A stretch of DNA of 64,000 nucleotides from Tillus elongatus (taxonomy: Eukaryota; Arthropoda; Insecta; Coleoptera; Cleridae): assembly GCA_964006375.1 (NCBI GenBank), contig OZ023267.1, positions 87,425,406 through 87,489,405 of the forward strand, written 5' to 3'. Below are positions 26,027 through 41,204 of the stretch, piece after piece (the stretch's first letter is position 1; each line of letters opens with the position of its first letter). A program made the position numbers and the translations under genes. The notes below the pieces were generated by a model. The model saw nothing but the letters and a program-made list of their open reading frames with translations. It was not told where the DNA came from and ran no database searches.

Positions 26027-26690
26027 TAACCCCGGGTCCTAATTTGCGCTTATTTGAAGACATTTTTTCAAAAATCAAAAATCGTGATCCCCTCATTTGT
26101 GAATTTATTTTTAAAGAAAATTCACTAAAACAAGTTTAAAGACACAATCATTAGCTGCATAAGTCAGTGTGACTAATAGTAGTTTTTTTCATTTTTATTG
26201 TTTATTAATTTTTTCAAGTTGAATTAAAACTCGCTTTATATTAAGTGTTTAAAACCATTGTATTTTTCTTATGTAAATTAAAAAAATGTTTTCCGTGTTG
26301 TAGCCTTAATAATGGAGTAAATTATTGCGAAAGCTCGGCAATTTAATAAAGAGTTTTTATTTACTACAGTCCCTAAACAGGGCAAATCAATTTTGAAAAA
26401 GAATTAGCAAATGTTAACTTTTATAAAGATTTTTTTAAATGACAAATTTATAATTTAATCCCGCATTATTCAAACAAAACAGCATTTTAAAAGGTGTCTA
26501 TACCATGATAAATATGTAAAATCGGAGCCATTACGCCAACATGAGAGATGCAAAAGTCATTTTATTCCCTTTTTAGTGAATTTTCGTAGAAAAAATTCAC
26601 TACTGGGGAGATCCCGACTTTTGAATTTTGAAAAATTTTTTACAAACGAGCGCGAACTAGGACCTCTAGAACTCATATCCGGGGTCAGTT
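26027..26690. mobile_element. MITE-like element (copy B)
   Basis: Duplicate of 17,546-18,228, with the same inverted ends and no coding capacity. A short deletion near 26,540 distinguishes it. Confidence 0.6.
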
Positions 26691-26699
26691 TTAATTTTT

Positions 26700-27165
<466 letters not shown>

Positions 27166-28489
27166 ACGATATAAAAAGTAAACTATACAATAAGATTTAT
27201 ATTTCTATGTTACAAGAAAAAAAGTTATAATAAAATATTTGATGCCAGATTATTTCGATGAAAATTCACTACCATAACGCACTTGCTGCGTCCAGACTTT
27301 TTGAATGTTTATCAGATCTTAGCTGGTATCTTTTATGATACCTTGAACCACTGTTATAAAATTTTGCTTGTGTGAAAATAAACCACATAATTAGCTATGA
27401 CGAATCTATAAAATTAGTCACGTTGATTAATTGCGAAATGTTTTTTTATTGTTAAAAACATTTTTATGTAAATCAACCAGCTATTTGTTTAAGAATTTTA
27501 ACACAAGACATCTTCTCTTTAGGTTGTGGAACCATACATTTCCACAGTTATTTACAATTCAGCATCTTATAACAAAACACAAAACTACGGTAGTACCGAA
27601 TTTAAGTTTAATTTTTTACAACCAATAACTAAAAACAATTGTTTGTGTTATCGATTTTGTGCCAAGGCCACAGAGAACGGCATCAAGGTAAAAAAGTTGG
27701 CAGTTGAAAGTAATTCGTAGGATCAGTGCATACAGCAGTTATAAGCGGTTGATTAACTTGTGACTGTTTCTCTCGGGGGAGTTTTACATTTTTAAACTTT
27801 TAAGGGATTGTCTTATTGATTTTGGTAATAGAAACATTTTTCGGTTCTGTAAGCGTGTATTAAACAGTTTATGACACCAACTCTATATTTTTTTACAAAC
27901 CACAACAGATAGATGATATTCATTAATACGTATATGAAACATTGGTTACTAATGGCTTAGTAATTATTATTATGAAAAACAATTTTCACCAACACTATTC
28001 GAGCAATTTACCTACTCTATAACTCATGACTACAATTTCTTTGTGAACAAAATTGATACATTAATCCAAAAGTTTTTAGTAGGGCGATAAATAACTAATA
28101 CTAGTTACAATCTCAGTAATGTAGTAAGTACAAACAACTAGTGATGAAATTTCATTAAAATAGCTTTGCTATTTCAAAGGTTACATAGTTTATCCAAAAA
28201 AATAAATAATCGGAAAAAGTTTCGGGCTGGCTAATGAACTTATCTCAGCTATTTACATAAGGAATGTGCCTCTTAAATCATAAATTTGGTATTTTTCCAT
28301 AGTTAAACAGTTGGGGCGGTTTGTCAGTCAACCCAACCAAACCGAGTTTCTAAAATATAGGACGGTTTTTTCCCACGCAGTATTATATCTTTGGAACTGA
28401 TTAAGTTATTTTTATGAAATTGAGTGCGCATATTGTTTTCGTAGAGGCTTTACTACGCCCCAAAACTGAAGATATAAGTGCAATGTCAT
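27166..28489. other. no gene seen; duplicate of 18,641-19,959
   Basis: Filler sequence of the duplicated block. It contains an extra short stretch near 27,668 (GCCACAGAGAACGG) that copy A lacks. Confidence 0.5.
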
Positions 28490-29997
28490 AGCGACATGTT
28501 AGCAATTGAAGAAGCAGTGGTGGGGAGGCCAACGCCAAGCAAGTAGGCCACAATTGGCTCTTTTTGACAACCCCAGCAACCTAGCAACCATGCTCTACAC
28601 TTCCTCGGTTCCGTCGCCAAACCGCCTCGACCTCGAAATGAAGGCGGTGACGGTCTTCATGGACGATACTTACCCGATTCCTCTGCAAAGTCCTCGACTC
28701 GACCAATTCTGCTTGAAGACACCCAAAAGCCTCGCATTCACACAGGTAGTGGTAAGACGTTTCTTCATCCTCGCCGCATTCCTGGCAAATGGGATCTCTC
28801 TCTACGCCTATCAATGTAAGGTGTCTTCTAAGGGCGCAGTGGCCTGTCAGCACCCCAAGGATGCGGCGAAGCGTAGGTCGACTCCTACCGAGTAGTTCGA
28901 CTGTTTTATCTCTATCCGGCCCCTCCACGAAGTCCCTCGTCTGCCTGCAGCCAGCAACCGACTCCCCAGTGCGTCTTCATGGCCTCCTCAGTCCACCTGT
29001 CTAAGGCGACAGAGATAGTCTTGCTACTTACGCCTATCGCAGGCTTCGGGCCACAAAACGGCCGCCGGGAACCAAGCCTTGCGAGATCTTCGCTATCTCA
29101 TTCCCCGCTACGCCACAGTGTCCCGGAACCCACACCAGTTTCACCGCCTTTGCCATGGCTAGTCCGTTAAGGGCGTCAGCGCACTCCTGAACCAGTGTTC
29201 ACCTGATTCTGGCCGCGCAGACTGCCCGGAGGACCGCCTGGCTATCCGAGCAAATGTATACACATTTCTCGGAGCTCAACCTCACATCCTGTCTATTGGC
29301 CACAGACAGGATAGCGTACACCTCCGTTTCGAATGCCGTGGTATATGCGCCCAGAGCATAACTCTTGCGCACCCCCAGGCCCTTGATATATAATCCTGCA
29401 CCGGGGGATTGTTGATCCTTCAGCCGCGATCCGTGGGTAAAACAGACCAGACTTGCGGGTTGAAATGTAACCTCATTTTCTCCCCACTGATCCCGACGGG
29501 GGATCCTGAGGGTATATGGCCTAGTCAACCTAATATCGTCCTCTGCATTCCGTACCTTAATGGCGGAAATCTGAATTTCCGTTTCCACCTCCTTGCCGAC
29601 TCTTGCATGTCCTATTATTGCTCCGTCTCCGCACCAGTTTCCAGAGTCTCGCATTCTAAGATGCGACGCCAGAGCCTCCCTTCTGATACAGATGGGAAGC
29701 GGTGGCAGCATCAGCAAGACCTCTAGTGTGGCTGAGGGTGTCGTCCTCATAGCGCCTGTGATACTCAGGATTGCTAGCTTTTGAAGTTTGGCCAGCTTCC
29801 TGGTTGTGGTTTGGTTCACACCACACCACCAGACCAACGCCCCATAGAGGATCTTTGGCCTGACGATCGCAGTGTAAATCCAATGAAGCATCCGAGGGTT
29901 AAGTCCCCATGTCCTCCCTATCACTCTGCGCAGCTGCCAGAGGGTTGCTACTCCCTTCCTCACTACTCGTTCTATTTGCGACCCTCATGTTAATAAG
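28490..29997 (-). pseudogene. I-like LINE ORF2 end (copy B)
   Basis: Duplicate of 19,960-21,470. The RT end plus RNase H start is open at 29,963-29,199, and the C-terminal tail at 28,928-28,581 keeps CQECGEDEETSYHYLCEC. The His-for-Asp change in RNase H (FTHGS) is shared with copy A. It ends abruptly at 29,997, the same point where copy A joins its 5' segment. Confidence 0.85.
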
Positions 29998-30040
29998 TAG
30001 ATAGGGCCACACCTGGGACCACCCCCTACACTTTTTTCTG

Positions 30041-30069
30041 CGCATGCGCGATGACGTCACGCGCATGCG
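30041..30069. promoter_or_regulatory. 29-bp palindrome with TGACGTCA core
   Basis: CGCATGCGCG, a single A, TGACGTCA, then CGCGCATGCG. The core equals a consensus CRE/ATF-type site. A GC-rich, CpG-rich island in an AT-rich setting; function is inferred only from the motif. Confidence 0.45.
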
Positions 30070-30079
30070 TGTGACGTTG

Positions 30080-30495
30080 GCAGTTGGCAGCTGACCTGTC
30101 ACCTGTCACAGCTGTCAGCTGTCAAATGTCATGTGTCATGTGTCAGCTGTCATATGTCACATCTGACCTGTCTGATGACGTCAAATGTTCCAAGATGTCC
30201 GATCCTGACAGTTGTGACCTGTCATGATGTTCCAAGATGGCCGCAATCAGGTTAGGTCTCCATGTGTTTATTGTCAGCTGTCATATGTCACATTTGACCT
30301 GTCTGATGACGTCAAATGTTCCAAGATGTCCGATCCTGACAGTTGTGACCTGTCATGATGTTCCAAGATGGCCGCAATCAGGTTAGGTCTCCATGTGTTT
30401 GTTGTTAGCTGTCATATGTCACATATGACCTGTCTGATGACGTCAAATATTCCAAGATGGCTACAACCCGGGTTAGGTCTCCATGTGTTTGTCGA
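30080..30495. repeat. TGTCA-rich region with 131-bp tandem repeat
   Basis: 30,080-30,148 is a run of variants of CAGCTGTCA and ATGTCATGTG. From 30,149 a 131-bp unit (starts at 30,149, 30,280 and 30,411) repeats about 2.6 times; each unit holds CCAAGATGGCC-like and GGTTAGGTCTCCATGTG motifs. It abuts the truncated end of the P1 capsid gene. Confidence 0.85.
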
Positions 30496-30502
30496 ATGCC
30501 TG

Positions 30503-31512
30503 CTATCTTGTTGGTTTTTCAGGCTCCGACATGTTTTTATAACAGAAGCTTTTTTGAAAATCTGTATACATGTGATAGGCTTCCGCATATTTGGATTTCT
30601 TAAAATCCATATTCCTAGATTCATAAGGGTAGCATTCTGAATTTAGAAACACTCGGAGATCCAACATACCAATGTTATCGAAATAGTCTGGCCTCTTCCT
30701 TACGTTATCTTTACGATCTGATTGAAATGCTATAATCACATATCGAGGTCTTTCCAAGTTGGTTGCAGTTTTAACAGCCCACACATCTCTGTTGATATCT
30801 CTGAGTGATCGCAACTCATATATGTCCCATTTGCGGTATGCGAGAAATATAGATGTGTCTTTTGCTATTTTATCCATCAGTTCCAATTTCATTTTATCAT
30901 TGGGAAAGACATGTTTTACCTTTAAAAACATATTGGTTACGGTAATTTTTGCTCGTGCCGTACCTGTGCTCTAATAACCGTTGGAATCGTTTCGAACTCT
31001 TGTAAAGCGGAAAGTATGTTTGCCACAGAGAATCCTTCGAAATGATGAAAGAAACTGAAGGGGAACCAAACAGGTATGAGCATGTGAAACTTGTTATCAT
31101 TTAAGGTGATGTGCTCCGACGACACATTCAGTCCGGCATTGCTAAGAGATTGGGCTTCATTCTTACTGAAGGATAGCAGACTTTTGATGATTGTTGTGGT
31201 GTATGGGTCTCGCACTCGTTCCACTTCCTTGTTATTTAACTCATAGGTCATTGATTCAAACAGAGCTGCTCCTCCATTATTTGACAGATAACATGCACCA
31301 TTGGCATTTTGGACTGCTAAAGATTCCAGAGCACCTTCGATTATTAGAGCTGACTCGGCCAGACATACGAACGCATCTTGTTGATTGGTGGCTGTTTCAA
31401 TTTCATCGCTGTTACCAAACGATTTAGTTGGTGAATAGTAAGAGCGCAGTTCTTCTCGATCGATGGCATCATCAAACACGGGGTCTTTGAATATTTCTAG
31501 TTTTGACGACAT
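30503..31512 (-). pseudogene. Polinton major capsid protein (P1), frameshifted and truncated
   Basis: Double-jelly-roll capsid protein of Polinton/adintovirus-like elements. It starts at 31,512 (MSSKLEIFKDP, as in P2). The N-terminal half has FESMTYELNNKEVERV, and the C-terminal half (30,931-30,503) has the family landmarks KWDIYELRSL, TNLERPRYVIIAFQSDRK and LNSECYPYESRN. The two halves lie in different frames, with the shift near 30,960. The last 50-60 residues present in P2 are missing: homology ends after NMSEP and the repeat region begins. It is the last gene of the minus-strand virion block. Identification is by motif recall, but the motifs are strong. Confidence 0.85.
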
Positions 31513-31619
31513 GATAACCCAGGCTTTTCAGGAACTCAATATTATCAGGACGAAGCGTGCCCTTTGAAGTGTCTGACTCAACTGAATTTGTTTTGGTAGA
31601 TGCACTTGCTTTTATATCC

Positions 31620-32345
31620 TTAAAGACCAACATACTGAGCCACTTTTATAAGTTTCAAGCGAACAGACACCTCTTCACCTTGAAAGTTGACAGAAACTGA
31701 ATCTTGGTCGACGATGTCGATGATTATATTGGAAATCTCTTGCTTGTTCACCGGCAAGTAAATTAAATTTTTAGGTTCTATGTCGATTGCGTAGCAAGGA
31801 TCAACCATCGGAGCAAACGCATACAGCGTATGTGAGGGTTGCCCATTATAATAGGAACCAGACACAATATTGGTTTCTATGCGAATCTGTCTAACATCCA
31901 CTATTTCAACAGGTAAATCAGATTCATAAAGGATGTCCGGTTGAAGAACTTGTTTTGAAAAGCCCAACATTCGCCCAATCGAACCATCAAATTCAAAATT
32001 GACATTTGTATAACACTTTAGTTTACATTTGATGGTGTTCGGATTAGGTCTCAGAATCAGAGCCTGTTGCTTTTGTTCGTGTGTTGCTGTAGCACCAACA
32101 AGTTCATTTTGAAGTAACTCTTCCAAGTGTGTTATTTCATAAGCACCGGTGGGTATCGTGATGGTTCGCCAACCGGTTCCTTCTTTTACATGAAATTTGT
32201 TTTTACCTTCATAGATGTTGGGTATGTTGTTGTAGGTGTGAAAGCCTATCAAAGCAACAGCATAACTACCATCCAAAACAATTGGTGGATGGTAGTCTGA
32301 CGACAGATGGGAGCTGCGGTCTTTCAACACGAAGGTGTGCGCCAT
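31620..32345 (-). CDS. Polinton minor capsid protein (P1)
   Basis: Open for 241 codons from the ATG at 32,345. I prefer this start to 32,399 because P2 begins at the equivalent Met (MSETFVLKDRSS there, MAHTFVLKDRSS here). Landmarks known from Polinton penton-like minor capsid proteins are HPPIVLDGSYAVALIGFHTYNNIPNI near the N terminus, IPTGAYEITHLEELLQNEL in the middle, IGRMLGFSKQVL, and a C-terminal VDVRQIRIETNIVSGSYYNG region. Proteins of this type sit at capsid vertices. The gene lies between capsid and protease on one strand. The frame has no break. Confidence 0.8.
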   Translation of the reverse strand: MAHTFVLKDRSSHLSSDYHPPIVLDGSYAVALIGFHTYNNIPNIYEGKNKFHVKEGTGWRTITIPTGAYEITHLEELLQNELVGATATHEQKQQALILRPNPNTIKCKLKCYTNVNFEFDGSIGRMLGFSKQVLQPDILYESDLPVEIVDVRQIRIETNIVSGSYYNGQPSHTLYAFAPMVDPCYAIDIEPKNLIYLPVNKQEISNIIIDIVDQDSVSVNFQGEEVSVRLKLIKVAQYVGL

Positions 32346-32377
32346 GACTGATACACACAAGCTGCTGTTTGAGTCTT

Positions 32378-32674
32378 TTATTGCAAAAATGGTAAACACA
32401 AGTCACCACAATTAAATGTGTTGTATGTTTGATACACATAATGATTATACAGTATGGAATAGTCTTTAAGGTAAGGTTGCAGCTCCACATGAGGCTTCAA
32501 GTTTTCATACGAGTCAAAGTACTCGACGATGTCACCACGTTTCCTCACAGCAACCCAATGACTACCTGGCTGCTTGTGTGTTTGCAAATTCATGATGAAC
32601 GATTCATTTTTACGTGGTCCATTGCGTGGAAGCTCATCTCGCATGTATACACCTCTAAAATATGGGATTTTCAT
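32378..32674 (-). CDS. adenain-like cysteine protease (P1)
   Basis: Adenovirus-type maturation protease that cleaves virion precursors. Visible landmarks are IPYFRGVYMRDELP at the N terminus, the catalytic His in GSHWVAV, the acidic partner in VEYFDSYENL, and the catalytic Cys in TFNCGDLCLPFL at the end. Only 98 codons follow the first ATG. The same frame, conserved in P2, extends upstream through LTNVDLVKFAGK without an ATG, so translation may begin at a non-AUG codon, or an intron or lost start may be involved. It overlaps nothing and lies between minor capsid and pX. All catalytic residues are present. Confidence 0.82.
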   Translation of the reverse strand: MKIPYFRGVYMRDELPRNGPRKNESFIMNLQTHKQPGSHWVAVRKRGDIVEYFDSYENLKPHVELQPYLKDYSILYNHYVYQTYNTFNCGDLCLPFLQ

Positions 32675-32730
32675 TTTACCAGCAAACTTGACAAGATCTA
32701 CATTTGTCAGAGGTCTTGCTGGTAAACACT

Positions 32731-33240
32731 TTAGTTATTTGGTTTTTGCAGATACAACCCATAACCGGAGCGTTGTTTCTTGAGATACAGGCCTTTGCCC
32801 AGTCTCTTGCATTTTGGTTTAAATTTCAAGCCACTCCCTCTTCTACCCATCGCGATGGCTTCCATTGTTTTGTTGTGACGTTCTTCCTCCTCCAGTTTCT
32901 GTTTCGCAGACTTGGCATCGTTCACGGCTTTAGCAATACCAGCAGCACCGCCACCCAGAGCTCCTAGTGCTGACAGCCCGCCAAATATAAGAGGCAACAG
33001 CGGAAGGAAGCCTCCGCTTTTAGGTATTGGAATAACTCGAGGTTTCTGCACATTCTTACGCCCACCAATATTTCTAACGATTGTATGAGCTATATCAAAC
33101 ACGGCGTTCTCTGTTGGAATAAGGTTTCTATCTTTTATAACTCCCCCAATCAGACTTATTATGTTTTTAAAGGGAACCTTCTTCTTTGGCTTCGAGTTGA
33201 TTACATAAAGCCCCTCACCAAGTTTTCTGTTAACTTTCAT
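32731..33240 (-). CDS. pX/pVI-like virion core protein (P1)
   Basis: Intact 169-codon frame. The N terminus is Lys-rich. A central glycine/alanine hydrophobic segment (FLPLLPLIFGGLSALGALGG, residues about 93-112) follows VIPIPKSGG, and the C terminus is basic (GRRGSGLKFKPKCKR, then KGLYLKKQRSGYG). In Polinton/adintovirus-like elements a protein of this composition resembles adenovirus pX/pVI, which binds DNA and disrupts membranes. In P2 the same region is preceded by a phospholipase A2 domain; here that domain is missing and the ATG at 33,240 lies just past the deletion. The function is inferred from composition and position. Confidence 0.7.
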   Translation of the reverse strand: MKVNRKLGEGLYVINSKPKKKVPFKNIISLIGGVIKDRNLIPTENAVFDIAHTIVRNIGGRKNVQKPRVIPIPKSGGFLPLLPLIFGGLSALGALGGGAAGIAKAVNDAKSAKQKLEEEERHNKTMEAIAMGRRGSGLKFKPKCKRLGKGLYLKKQRSGYGLYLQKPNN

Positions 33241-33345
33241 GGTGTTTGTAACGCCCGCAACGTTTCAGAAAAACCTGTATCCGTCTTTGTTAATAACAAC
33301 CCTCAATCTGTGACACCAACATTCATACTGACTGGGCGTCTCACT
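33241..33345 (-). pseudogene. remnant of phospholipase A2 coding region (P1)
   Basis: Read on the minus strand, the outer part matches the P2 sequence that leads into its PLA2 gene (around ATGTTGGTGTCACAG), and the inner part matches the sequence after it (GCGTTACAAACACCATGAAA). The roughly 220 bases between, which encode the catalytic domain in P2, are absent. Confidence 0.65.
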
Positions 33346-33349
33346 TGTA

Positions 33350-33354
<5 letters not shown>

Positions 33355-33408
<54 letters not shown>
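33355..33408. repeat. (TA)n microsatellite
   Basis: About 27 TA units in the divergent intergenic region between pX and ATPase. Confidence 0.95.
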
Positions 33409-33411
<3 letters not shown>

Positions 33412-33438
33412 CAAAAATATAGTTTAGTTTAAGTTAAG

Positions 33439-34122
33439 ATGCGTACCATCAAACACGCTTCTGCCTTACCCATTACAAATATAGACGATGTTGTTACGGA
33501 CAAAACAGAACAACAATTGAGGCATGGTCCTCTCTTTCCAAACACCGTTCGCTGTATCATATGTGGTCCTAGTGGGTGTGGTAAAACTAATGTCATGCTG
33601 AGTTTATTGTTTGAAGCAAACGGTTTAAAGTTTGATAACGTGTATGTGTATTAAAAGTCTCTGTATCAACCGAAATACAAGATGTTAAAGGAGGTGTTGA
33701 ATGCAACAAAAGGTGTTGGTTACTATCCTTATAGAGAAAACGATGAAATATTAGATCAGGAAGATGCCAAGGACAAATCTGTGTTTATATTTGATGATGT
33801 AGCTTGTGACAAACAAGATAACATAAGAGCATACTTCAGTATGGGTAGACATAAGAATATTGATTCATTCTATCTCTGTCAAACATATACTCGAATACCC
33901 AAACATCTGGTACGTGACAACACGAATGTTATTGTGTTATTCAAGCAAGATGAAACCAATTTAAAACATGTGTACGACGATCATGTGACCACCGATATGG
34001 ACTTTAAACAATTTAAAACTATCTGCTACCAATGCTGGAAAGATAATAAGTGTGGTGTGTTGGTGATTGTGAAGGAAAACGATGTACACAAAGGTCGATA
34101 TAGAAAAGGATTCGATAGATAG
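33439..34122 (+). pseudogene. DNA packaging ATPase (P1), one nonsense codon
   Basis: FtsK/HerA (A32-like) ATPase that drives genome packaging. It starts at 33,439 (MRTIKHASALPI, shared with P2). Walker A is CGPSGCGKTN at residues about 42-51, and Walker B is SVFIFDDVA (near 33,778). The C terminus ends in GRYRKGFDR. The only defect seen is a TAA at 33,652-33,654, codon 72; the frame resumes directly behind it, and P2 has a Ser codon there. It is transcribed away from the minus-strand virion genes, from a 200-bp intergenic region that also holds a TA repeat. Total length about 227 codons, normal for the family. Confidence 0.85.
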
Positions 34123-34234
34123 ATATATATACATACATACATACATATATATTTATTTATTTTTATTTTGCGTTATACTTATTTATTTATTTATTTATTG
34201 TTTTCTTAATTATACAGCATGTCTCACAAAAAAG

Positions 34235-34690
<456 letters not shown>

Positions 34691-35037
34691 TTTATTTTCT
34701 TTAACGTCGGCCTATTTCCGCGACTATGGCCAATCACCGACGCCAGGGAGCAGTTTCACCACACTATCCTGGAAATTTTGCCGGACCCATGTCTTTCTGT
34801 AAGGAGGGTAGGAATCTTTAACGTGCCCAACATCGCATGGACAGGGGACCGACGGCTTTACGCCCCCTCCGAAGGGCGGAACGTGCAGACATTCAACTTG
34901 CTCAAATACAATGCCAGAACCTCGGTTGATGTTAATTTTACAGTTTGTACTGAAAAAGTGAAAGGAGTACGCCGGGATCGAACCTAGTACCCTTCGGTAC
35001 AAAGGCACATGTTCTTACCTCTGAACCACCGAGGTCC
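34691..35037 (-). mobile_element. tRNA-headed SINE
   Basis: The minus strand has a tRNA-like head with A-box-like (TGGTTCAG and TAAGAAC) and B-box-like (GGGATCGAACC on the plus strand) segments, a body, and a 3' end at AAATAGGCCGACGTTAAAG. TGTACTGGC flanks both sides (34,682-34,690 and 35,038-35,046), a 9-bp target duplication. Confidence 0.85.
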
Positions 35038-35046
35038 TGTACTGGC

Positions 35047-36235
35047 CTTGTACTGATATTTACTTATTTCATGTTCAATTTTAGTCTTGCATGTGTAAGG
35101 AAACGTGTCAAAAATAATGTTGGAGATGTTACGTTTGGGAATTAATAACAAAATAAAAGATCAGCACCAACCTTCTCGCTCTGAGATTTTTGTAGCGAAA
35201 TAATTTAGAAGTATAAAAAGTAAGAGAAACAATTTGTCTAATTTGTGCACTACTTACTAATTAATGCAGGACCATTCTGAATTGCGTTGTGTACTTCAAA
35301 AATTCGCTGTTACTTCTAGGAATACCAATGCAATGAGTTCACTACATTTTTTAATTTGGAACTGTTTTGCAATTAATCTAATATTGCTAATTTTTTTTGT
35401 TTCATTAATCACTTAAAATTGAAAAAACGATACTTAAATACGCAGAAACATGAAAAATTGAAATTTGTATTCATTATTACCTTTGTTTACCTGCTTGTAG
35501 GTGTTTGTTAATCATATACAGGGTGTACCCATTAAAACTTCCCACCTGGAAAATAACGGAATTAACAAAAAAAGAAGAAAAAAGCAGCTGAGACACGGCG
35601 ATTTTGTTTTCAAGTCGGGCACATGATGGCGTAAGTTTTGGTGTCTTGCAACCTACACTTTAGGCAAGGGCGTGAAGTACTCTTAAATTTTAAATGTCAC
35701 CCTATATTGAGTTGCTTGCACCTCATTTTAAACCTTTCTCAATTTTGCTCACGACAACATAGGACTGTTTAACTTTTGGTTTAGATATGGCAATAAAATC
35801 ATGAATTAAAGAATAGGACAAAATATCAATAAATTAAAGAATGTTAAGTCTTGGTAAGTTTTTGTGTACGATCTTGAGACAAAAGTTCTTATAAAGAAGC
35901 AAGAAATTTTCATTCAGACTCTTGACATGTACCTCTCTAGATAACAGCTTATCTAAAGGAAATTTAAAGAAATGACTAAGCTGTGGATGTGAAATTTAAG
36001 TTTTTATTAAACATTTATTTGTTTGTCAAATAAACTGTGAAAAAATAAACATTTTCAAATCTACAAGTATTTGTCAAAATGTTAAAACCGGAAGGAACAA
36101 CTACAATTTGCAAAATTCAATCCACCACAATACATTTTCTTAGACCTAACAACCATATCGCTAACATAGTTAGCTTCATCTGAAGATCAACAAACTGTGC
36201 AAACTTATCACGAGAAGAACCTTGTTAATTGTTTT
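35047..36235. other. no gene seen
   Basis: A/T-rich filler. A possible short element near 35,516-35,700 begins ATACAGGGTGTACCC and ends TCACCCTATAT, like a small TIR element. This is unconfirmed. Confidence 0.4.
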
Positions 36236-36402
36236 TAGCGACCCGCCGTCGGTCCCGTGTCGATGCGATGTTACATACGTTAAGGATTCGTACTTTGCTT
36301 ACAGAAAGGCAGGAGTTCGGCAAAATTTCCAGGATAGTTAGGTGAAGCTGCTCCCTGGCATAGGTGATTGGCCATAGTCGCGGAAATATACTGACGTAAA
36401 AA
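36236..36402 (+). mobile_element. 5'-truncated SINE copy
   Basis: It matches the 3' half of the SINE family (CCGTCGGTCCCGTGTC, then GGTTCGGCAAAATTTCC-like sequence, then GTCGCGGAAATA), is diverged and lacks the tRNA head. Confidence 0.75.
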
Positions 36403-39664
<3,262 letters not shown>

Positions 39665-40740
39665 ATTTCTTGAAATTAGAGAAAGATACAAAGCCGGCTA
39701 CAGAGAAGATAACAAGCAATAATTGTAAAGCCGGAGAAGAAGTCTGTTCCACTGTAATTAATATAAAACAGTTTTACTAATTTGGGACATTAGCAGTCAA
39801 GGACCTAAATGTATCTCCAAGCTAATTATCCGTTCAGTTAACTTATGCGTGTACGCTTATTTCTAACTATTGTTGTTGTTGCGTAAAAAGAGACATGTTT
39901 TAATTTGTTTTTTGCATTTTTTTTAGTAGTAGAATTCGGGTTAGAAATGACTGGTAATATCACTAGTTTGCATTTTTAATTTTAATATTCCGTTTTTAAG
40001 AACAAGGCAGTAAATACTCGCCAGCTCATGGCAAACTCATTTTCTTGCTTCAGAATGAGAGATAATAAGAAACAAATGCGTGTTATGGAGAAGAATTGTG
40101 ATAAGAAGTGTGCTTCTGAAAGTCTTAAGTTTCTGCTTCAGCCGCCAAGGTCATTCGTTTAACTAAAATATTTGCACACTTGGACCTCTCAGAGTTACAC
40201 ACTTACTACAACGTCTCTCCAATAAGCGACACCCTTCAAAATATTTTATGGGTAACTCTTAAAAATAGTCGGAAACGGCCAAATTTTTTTTGTCTCGTTT
40301 GAACTGATCTCACCGGATTTTTTTTTTAAATATGATGGACAGTTTTTATCATATACAGCGGTCATCAGTAGGTGTATGATTTTTGTTTGATTTTCTTCTG
40401 TTGCTCAAGTTCCAAGTCATGAATTTACCGCGTTTATAGCTTTACAAGATCAACAAAAATTAACTGATTTACACAAAATTTGAGAGATACTTGTTAAAAA
40501 CTACAGAAACTTGACAGTTAACAGTTGTCATGGCATCACGTTTGTTTTGTGTATGTATACCTCTAATATATCCATAATATTATGTCACTCTAGATTTTAT
40601 TTTAGCCTTCTATGGCAATTTTCTTTATCAGTAATATCGCTCTCTTTAGCAAATTTTTGTCAAAACATCGCTATTCTTATTTGAAGAAACCTAAACAAAT
40701 CAAAAACATTTTTTTTTACTTATCATGTCCTACATGATAA

Positions 40741-41110
40741 ATGATAATTATTATTATTATTAATATTATTATTAGTATTATTATTATTATCGACTTTAGC
40801 CTGAAGCGTTTTCATACTCCCTCAAAGAGAAACATTCACTCATACCAGGTATCTCCGATAACAAAGGGACGGAGCTCACATGGGGCCCTTTCCAAGTTAT
40901 CAGGCCCTGACCGTCAACGCGACACATCCTCATCTCCCAGGAATCTCCGCACGGCGCGGGCAATTGCAAGTATTACTGCCTTCTGCATAGCCTTATAAAG
41001 ATGCTCTCCAAGGACCAGTCTCTTAACGTTCTCTCGAAGATTCTTAGGAACCACACCAGTTGACGACTTGAGTATTGGAATCACTCGGACACTATCTGCC
41101 ATCCACTGTC
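40741..41110 (-). pseudogene. LINE 3' end (left arm)
   Basis: A 62-codon minus-strand frame (41,102-40,914) contains VRVIPILKSSTGVVPKNL and LQKAVIL-like residues (MQKAVILAIARAVRRFLG), the C-terminal tail found after RT in several invertebrate LINEs. It is followed by a 3' UTR and an (AAT)n-type tail at 40,745-40,795. All upstream ORF2 is missing, as in a 5'-truncated insertion. The ATG is probably incidental. Confidence 0.55.
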
Positions 41111-41204
41111 TTTGCTTGTGTTTCGAGGTATTTGTACTTAATGATCTTGTAGTTGTAGTTTATCTCTATATTATTAGTACTAAGTGTTTAGTAGTGTGTT
41201 TAAA

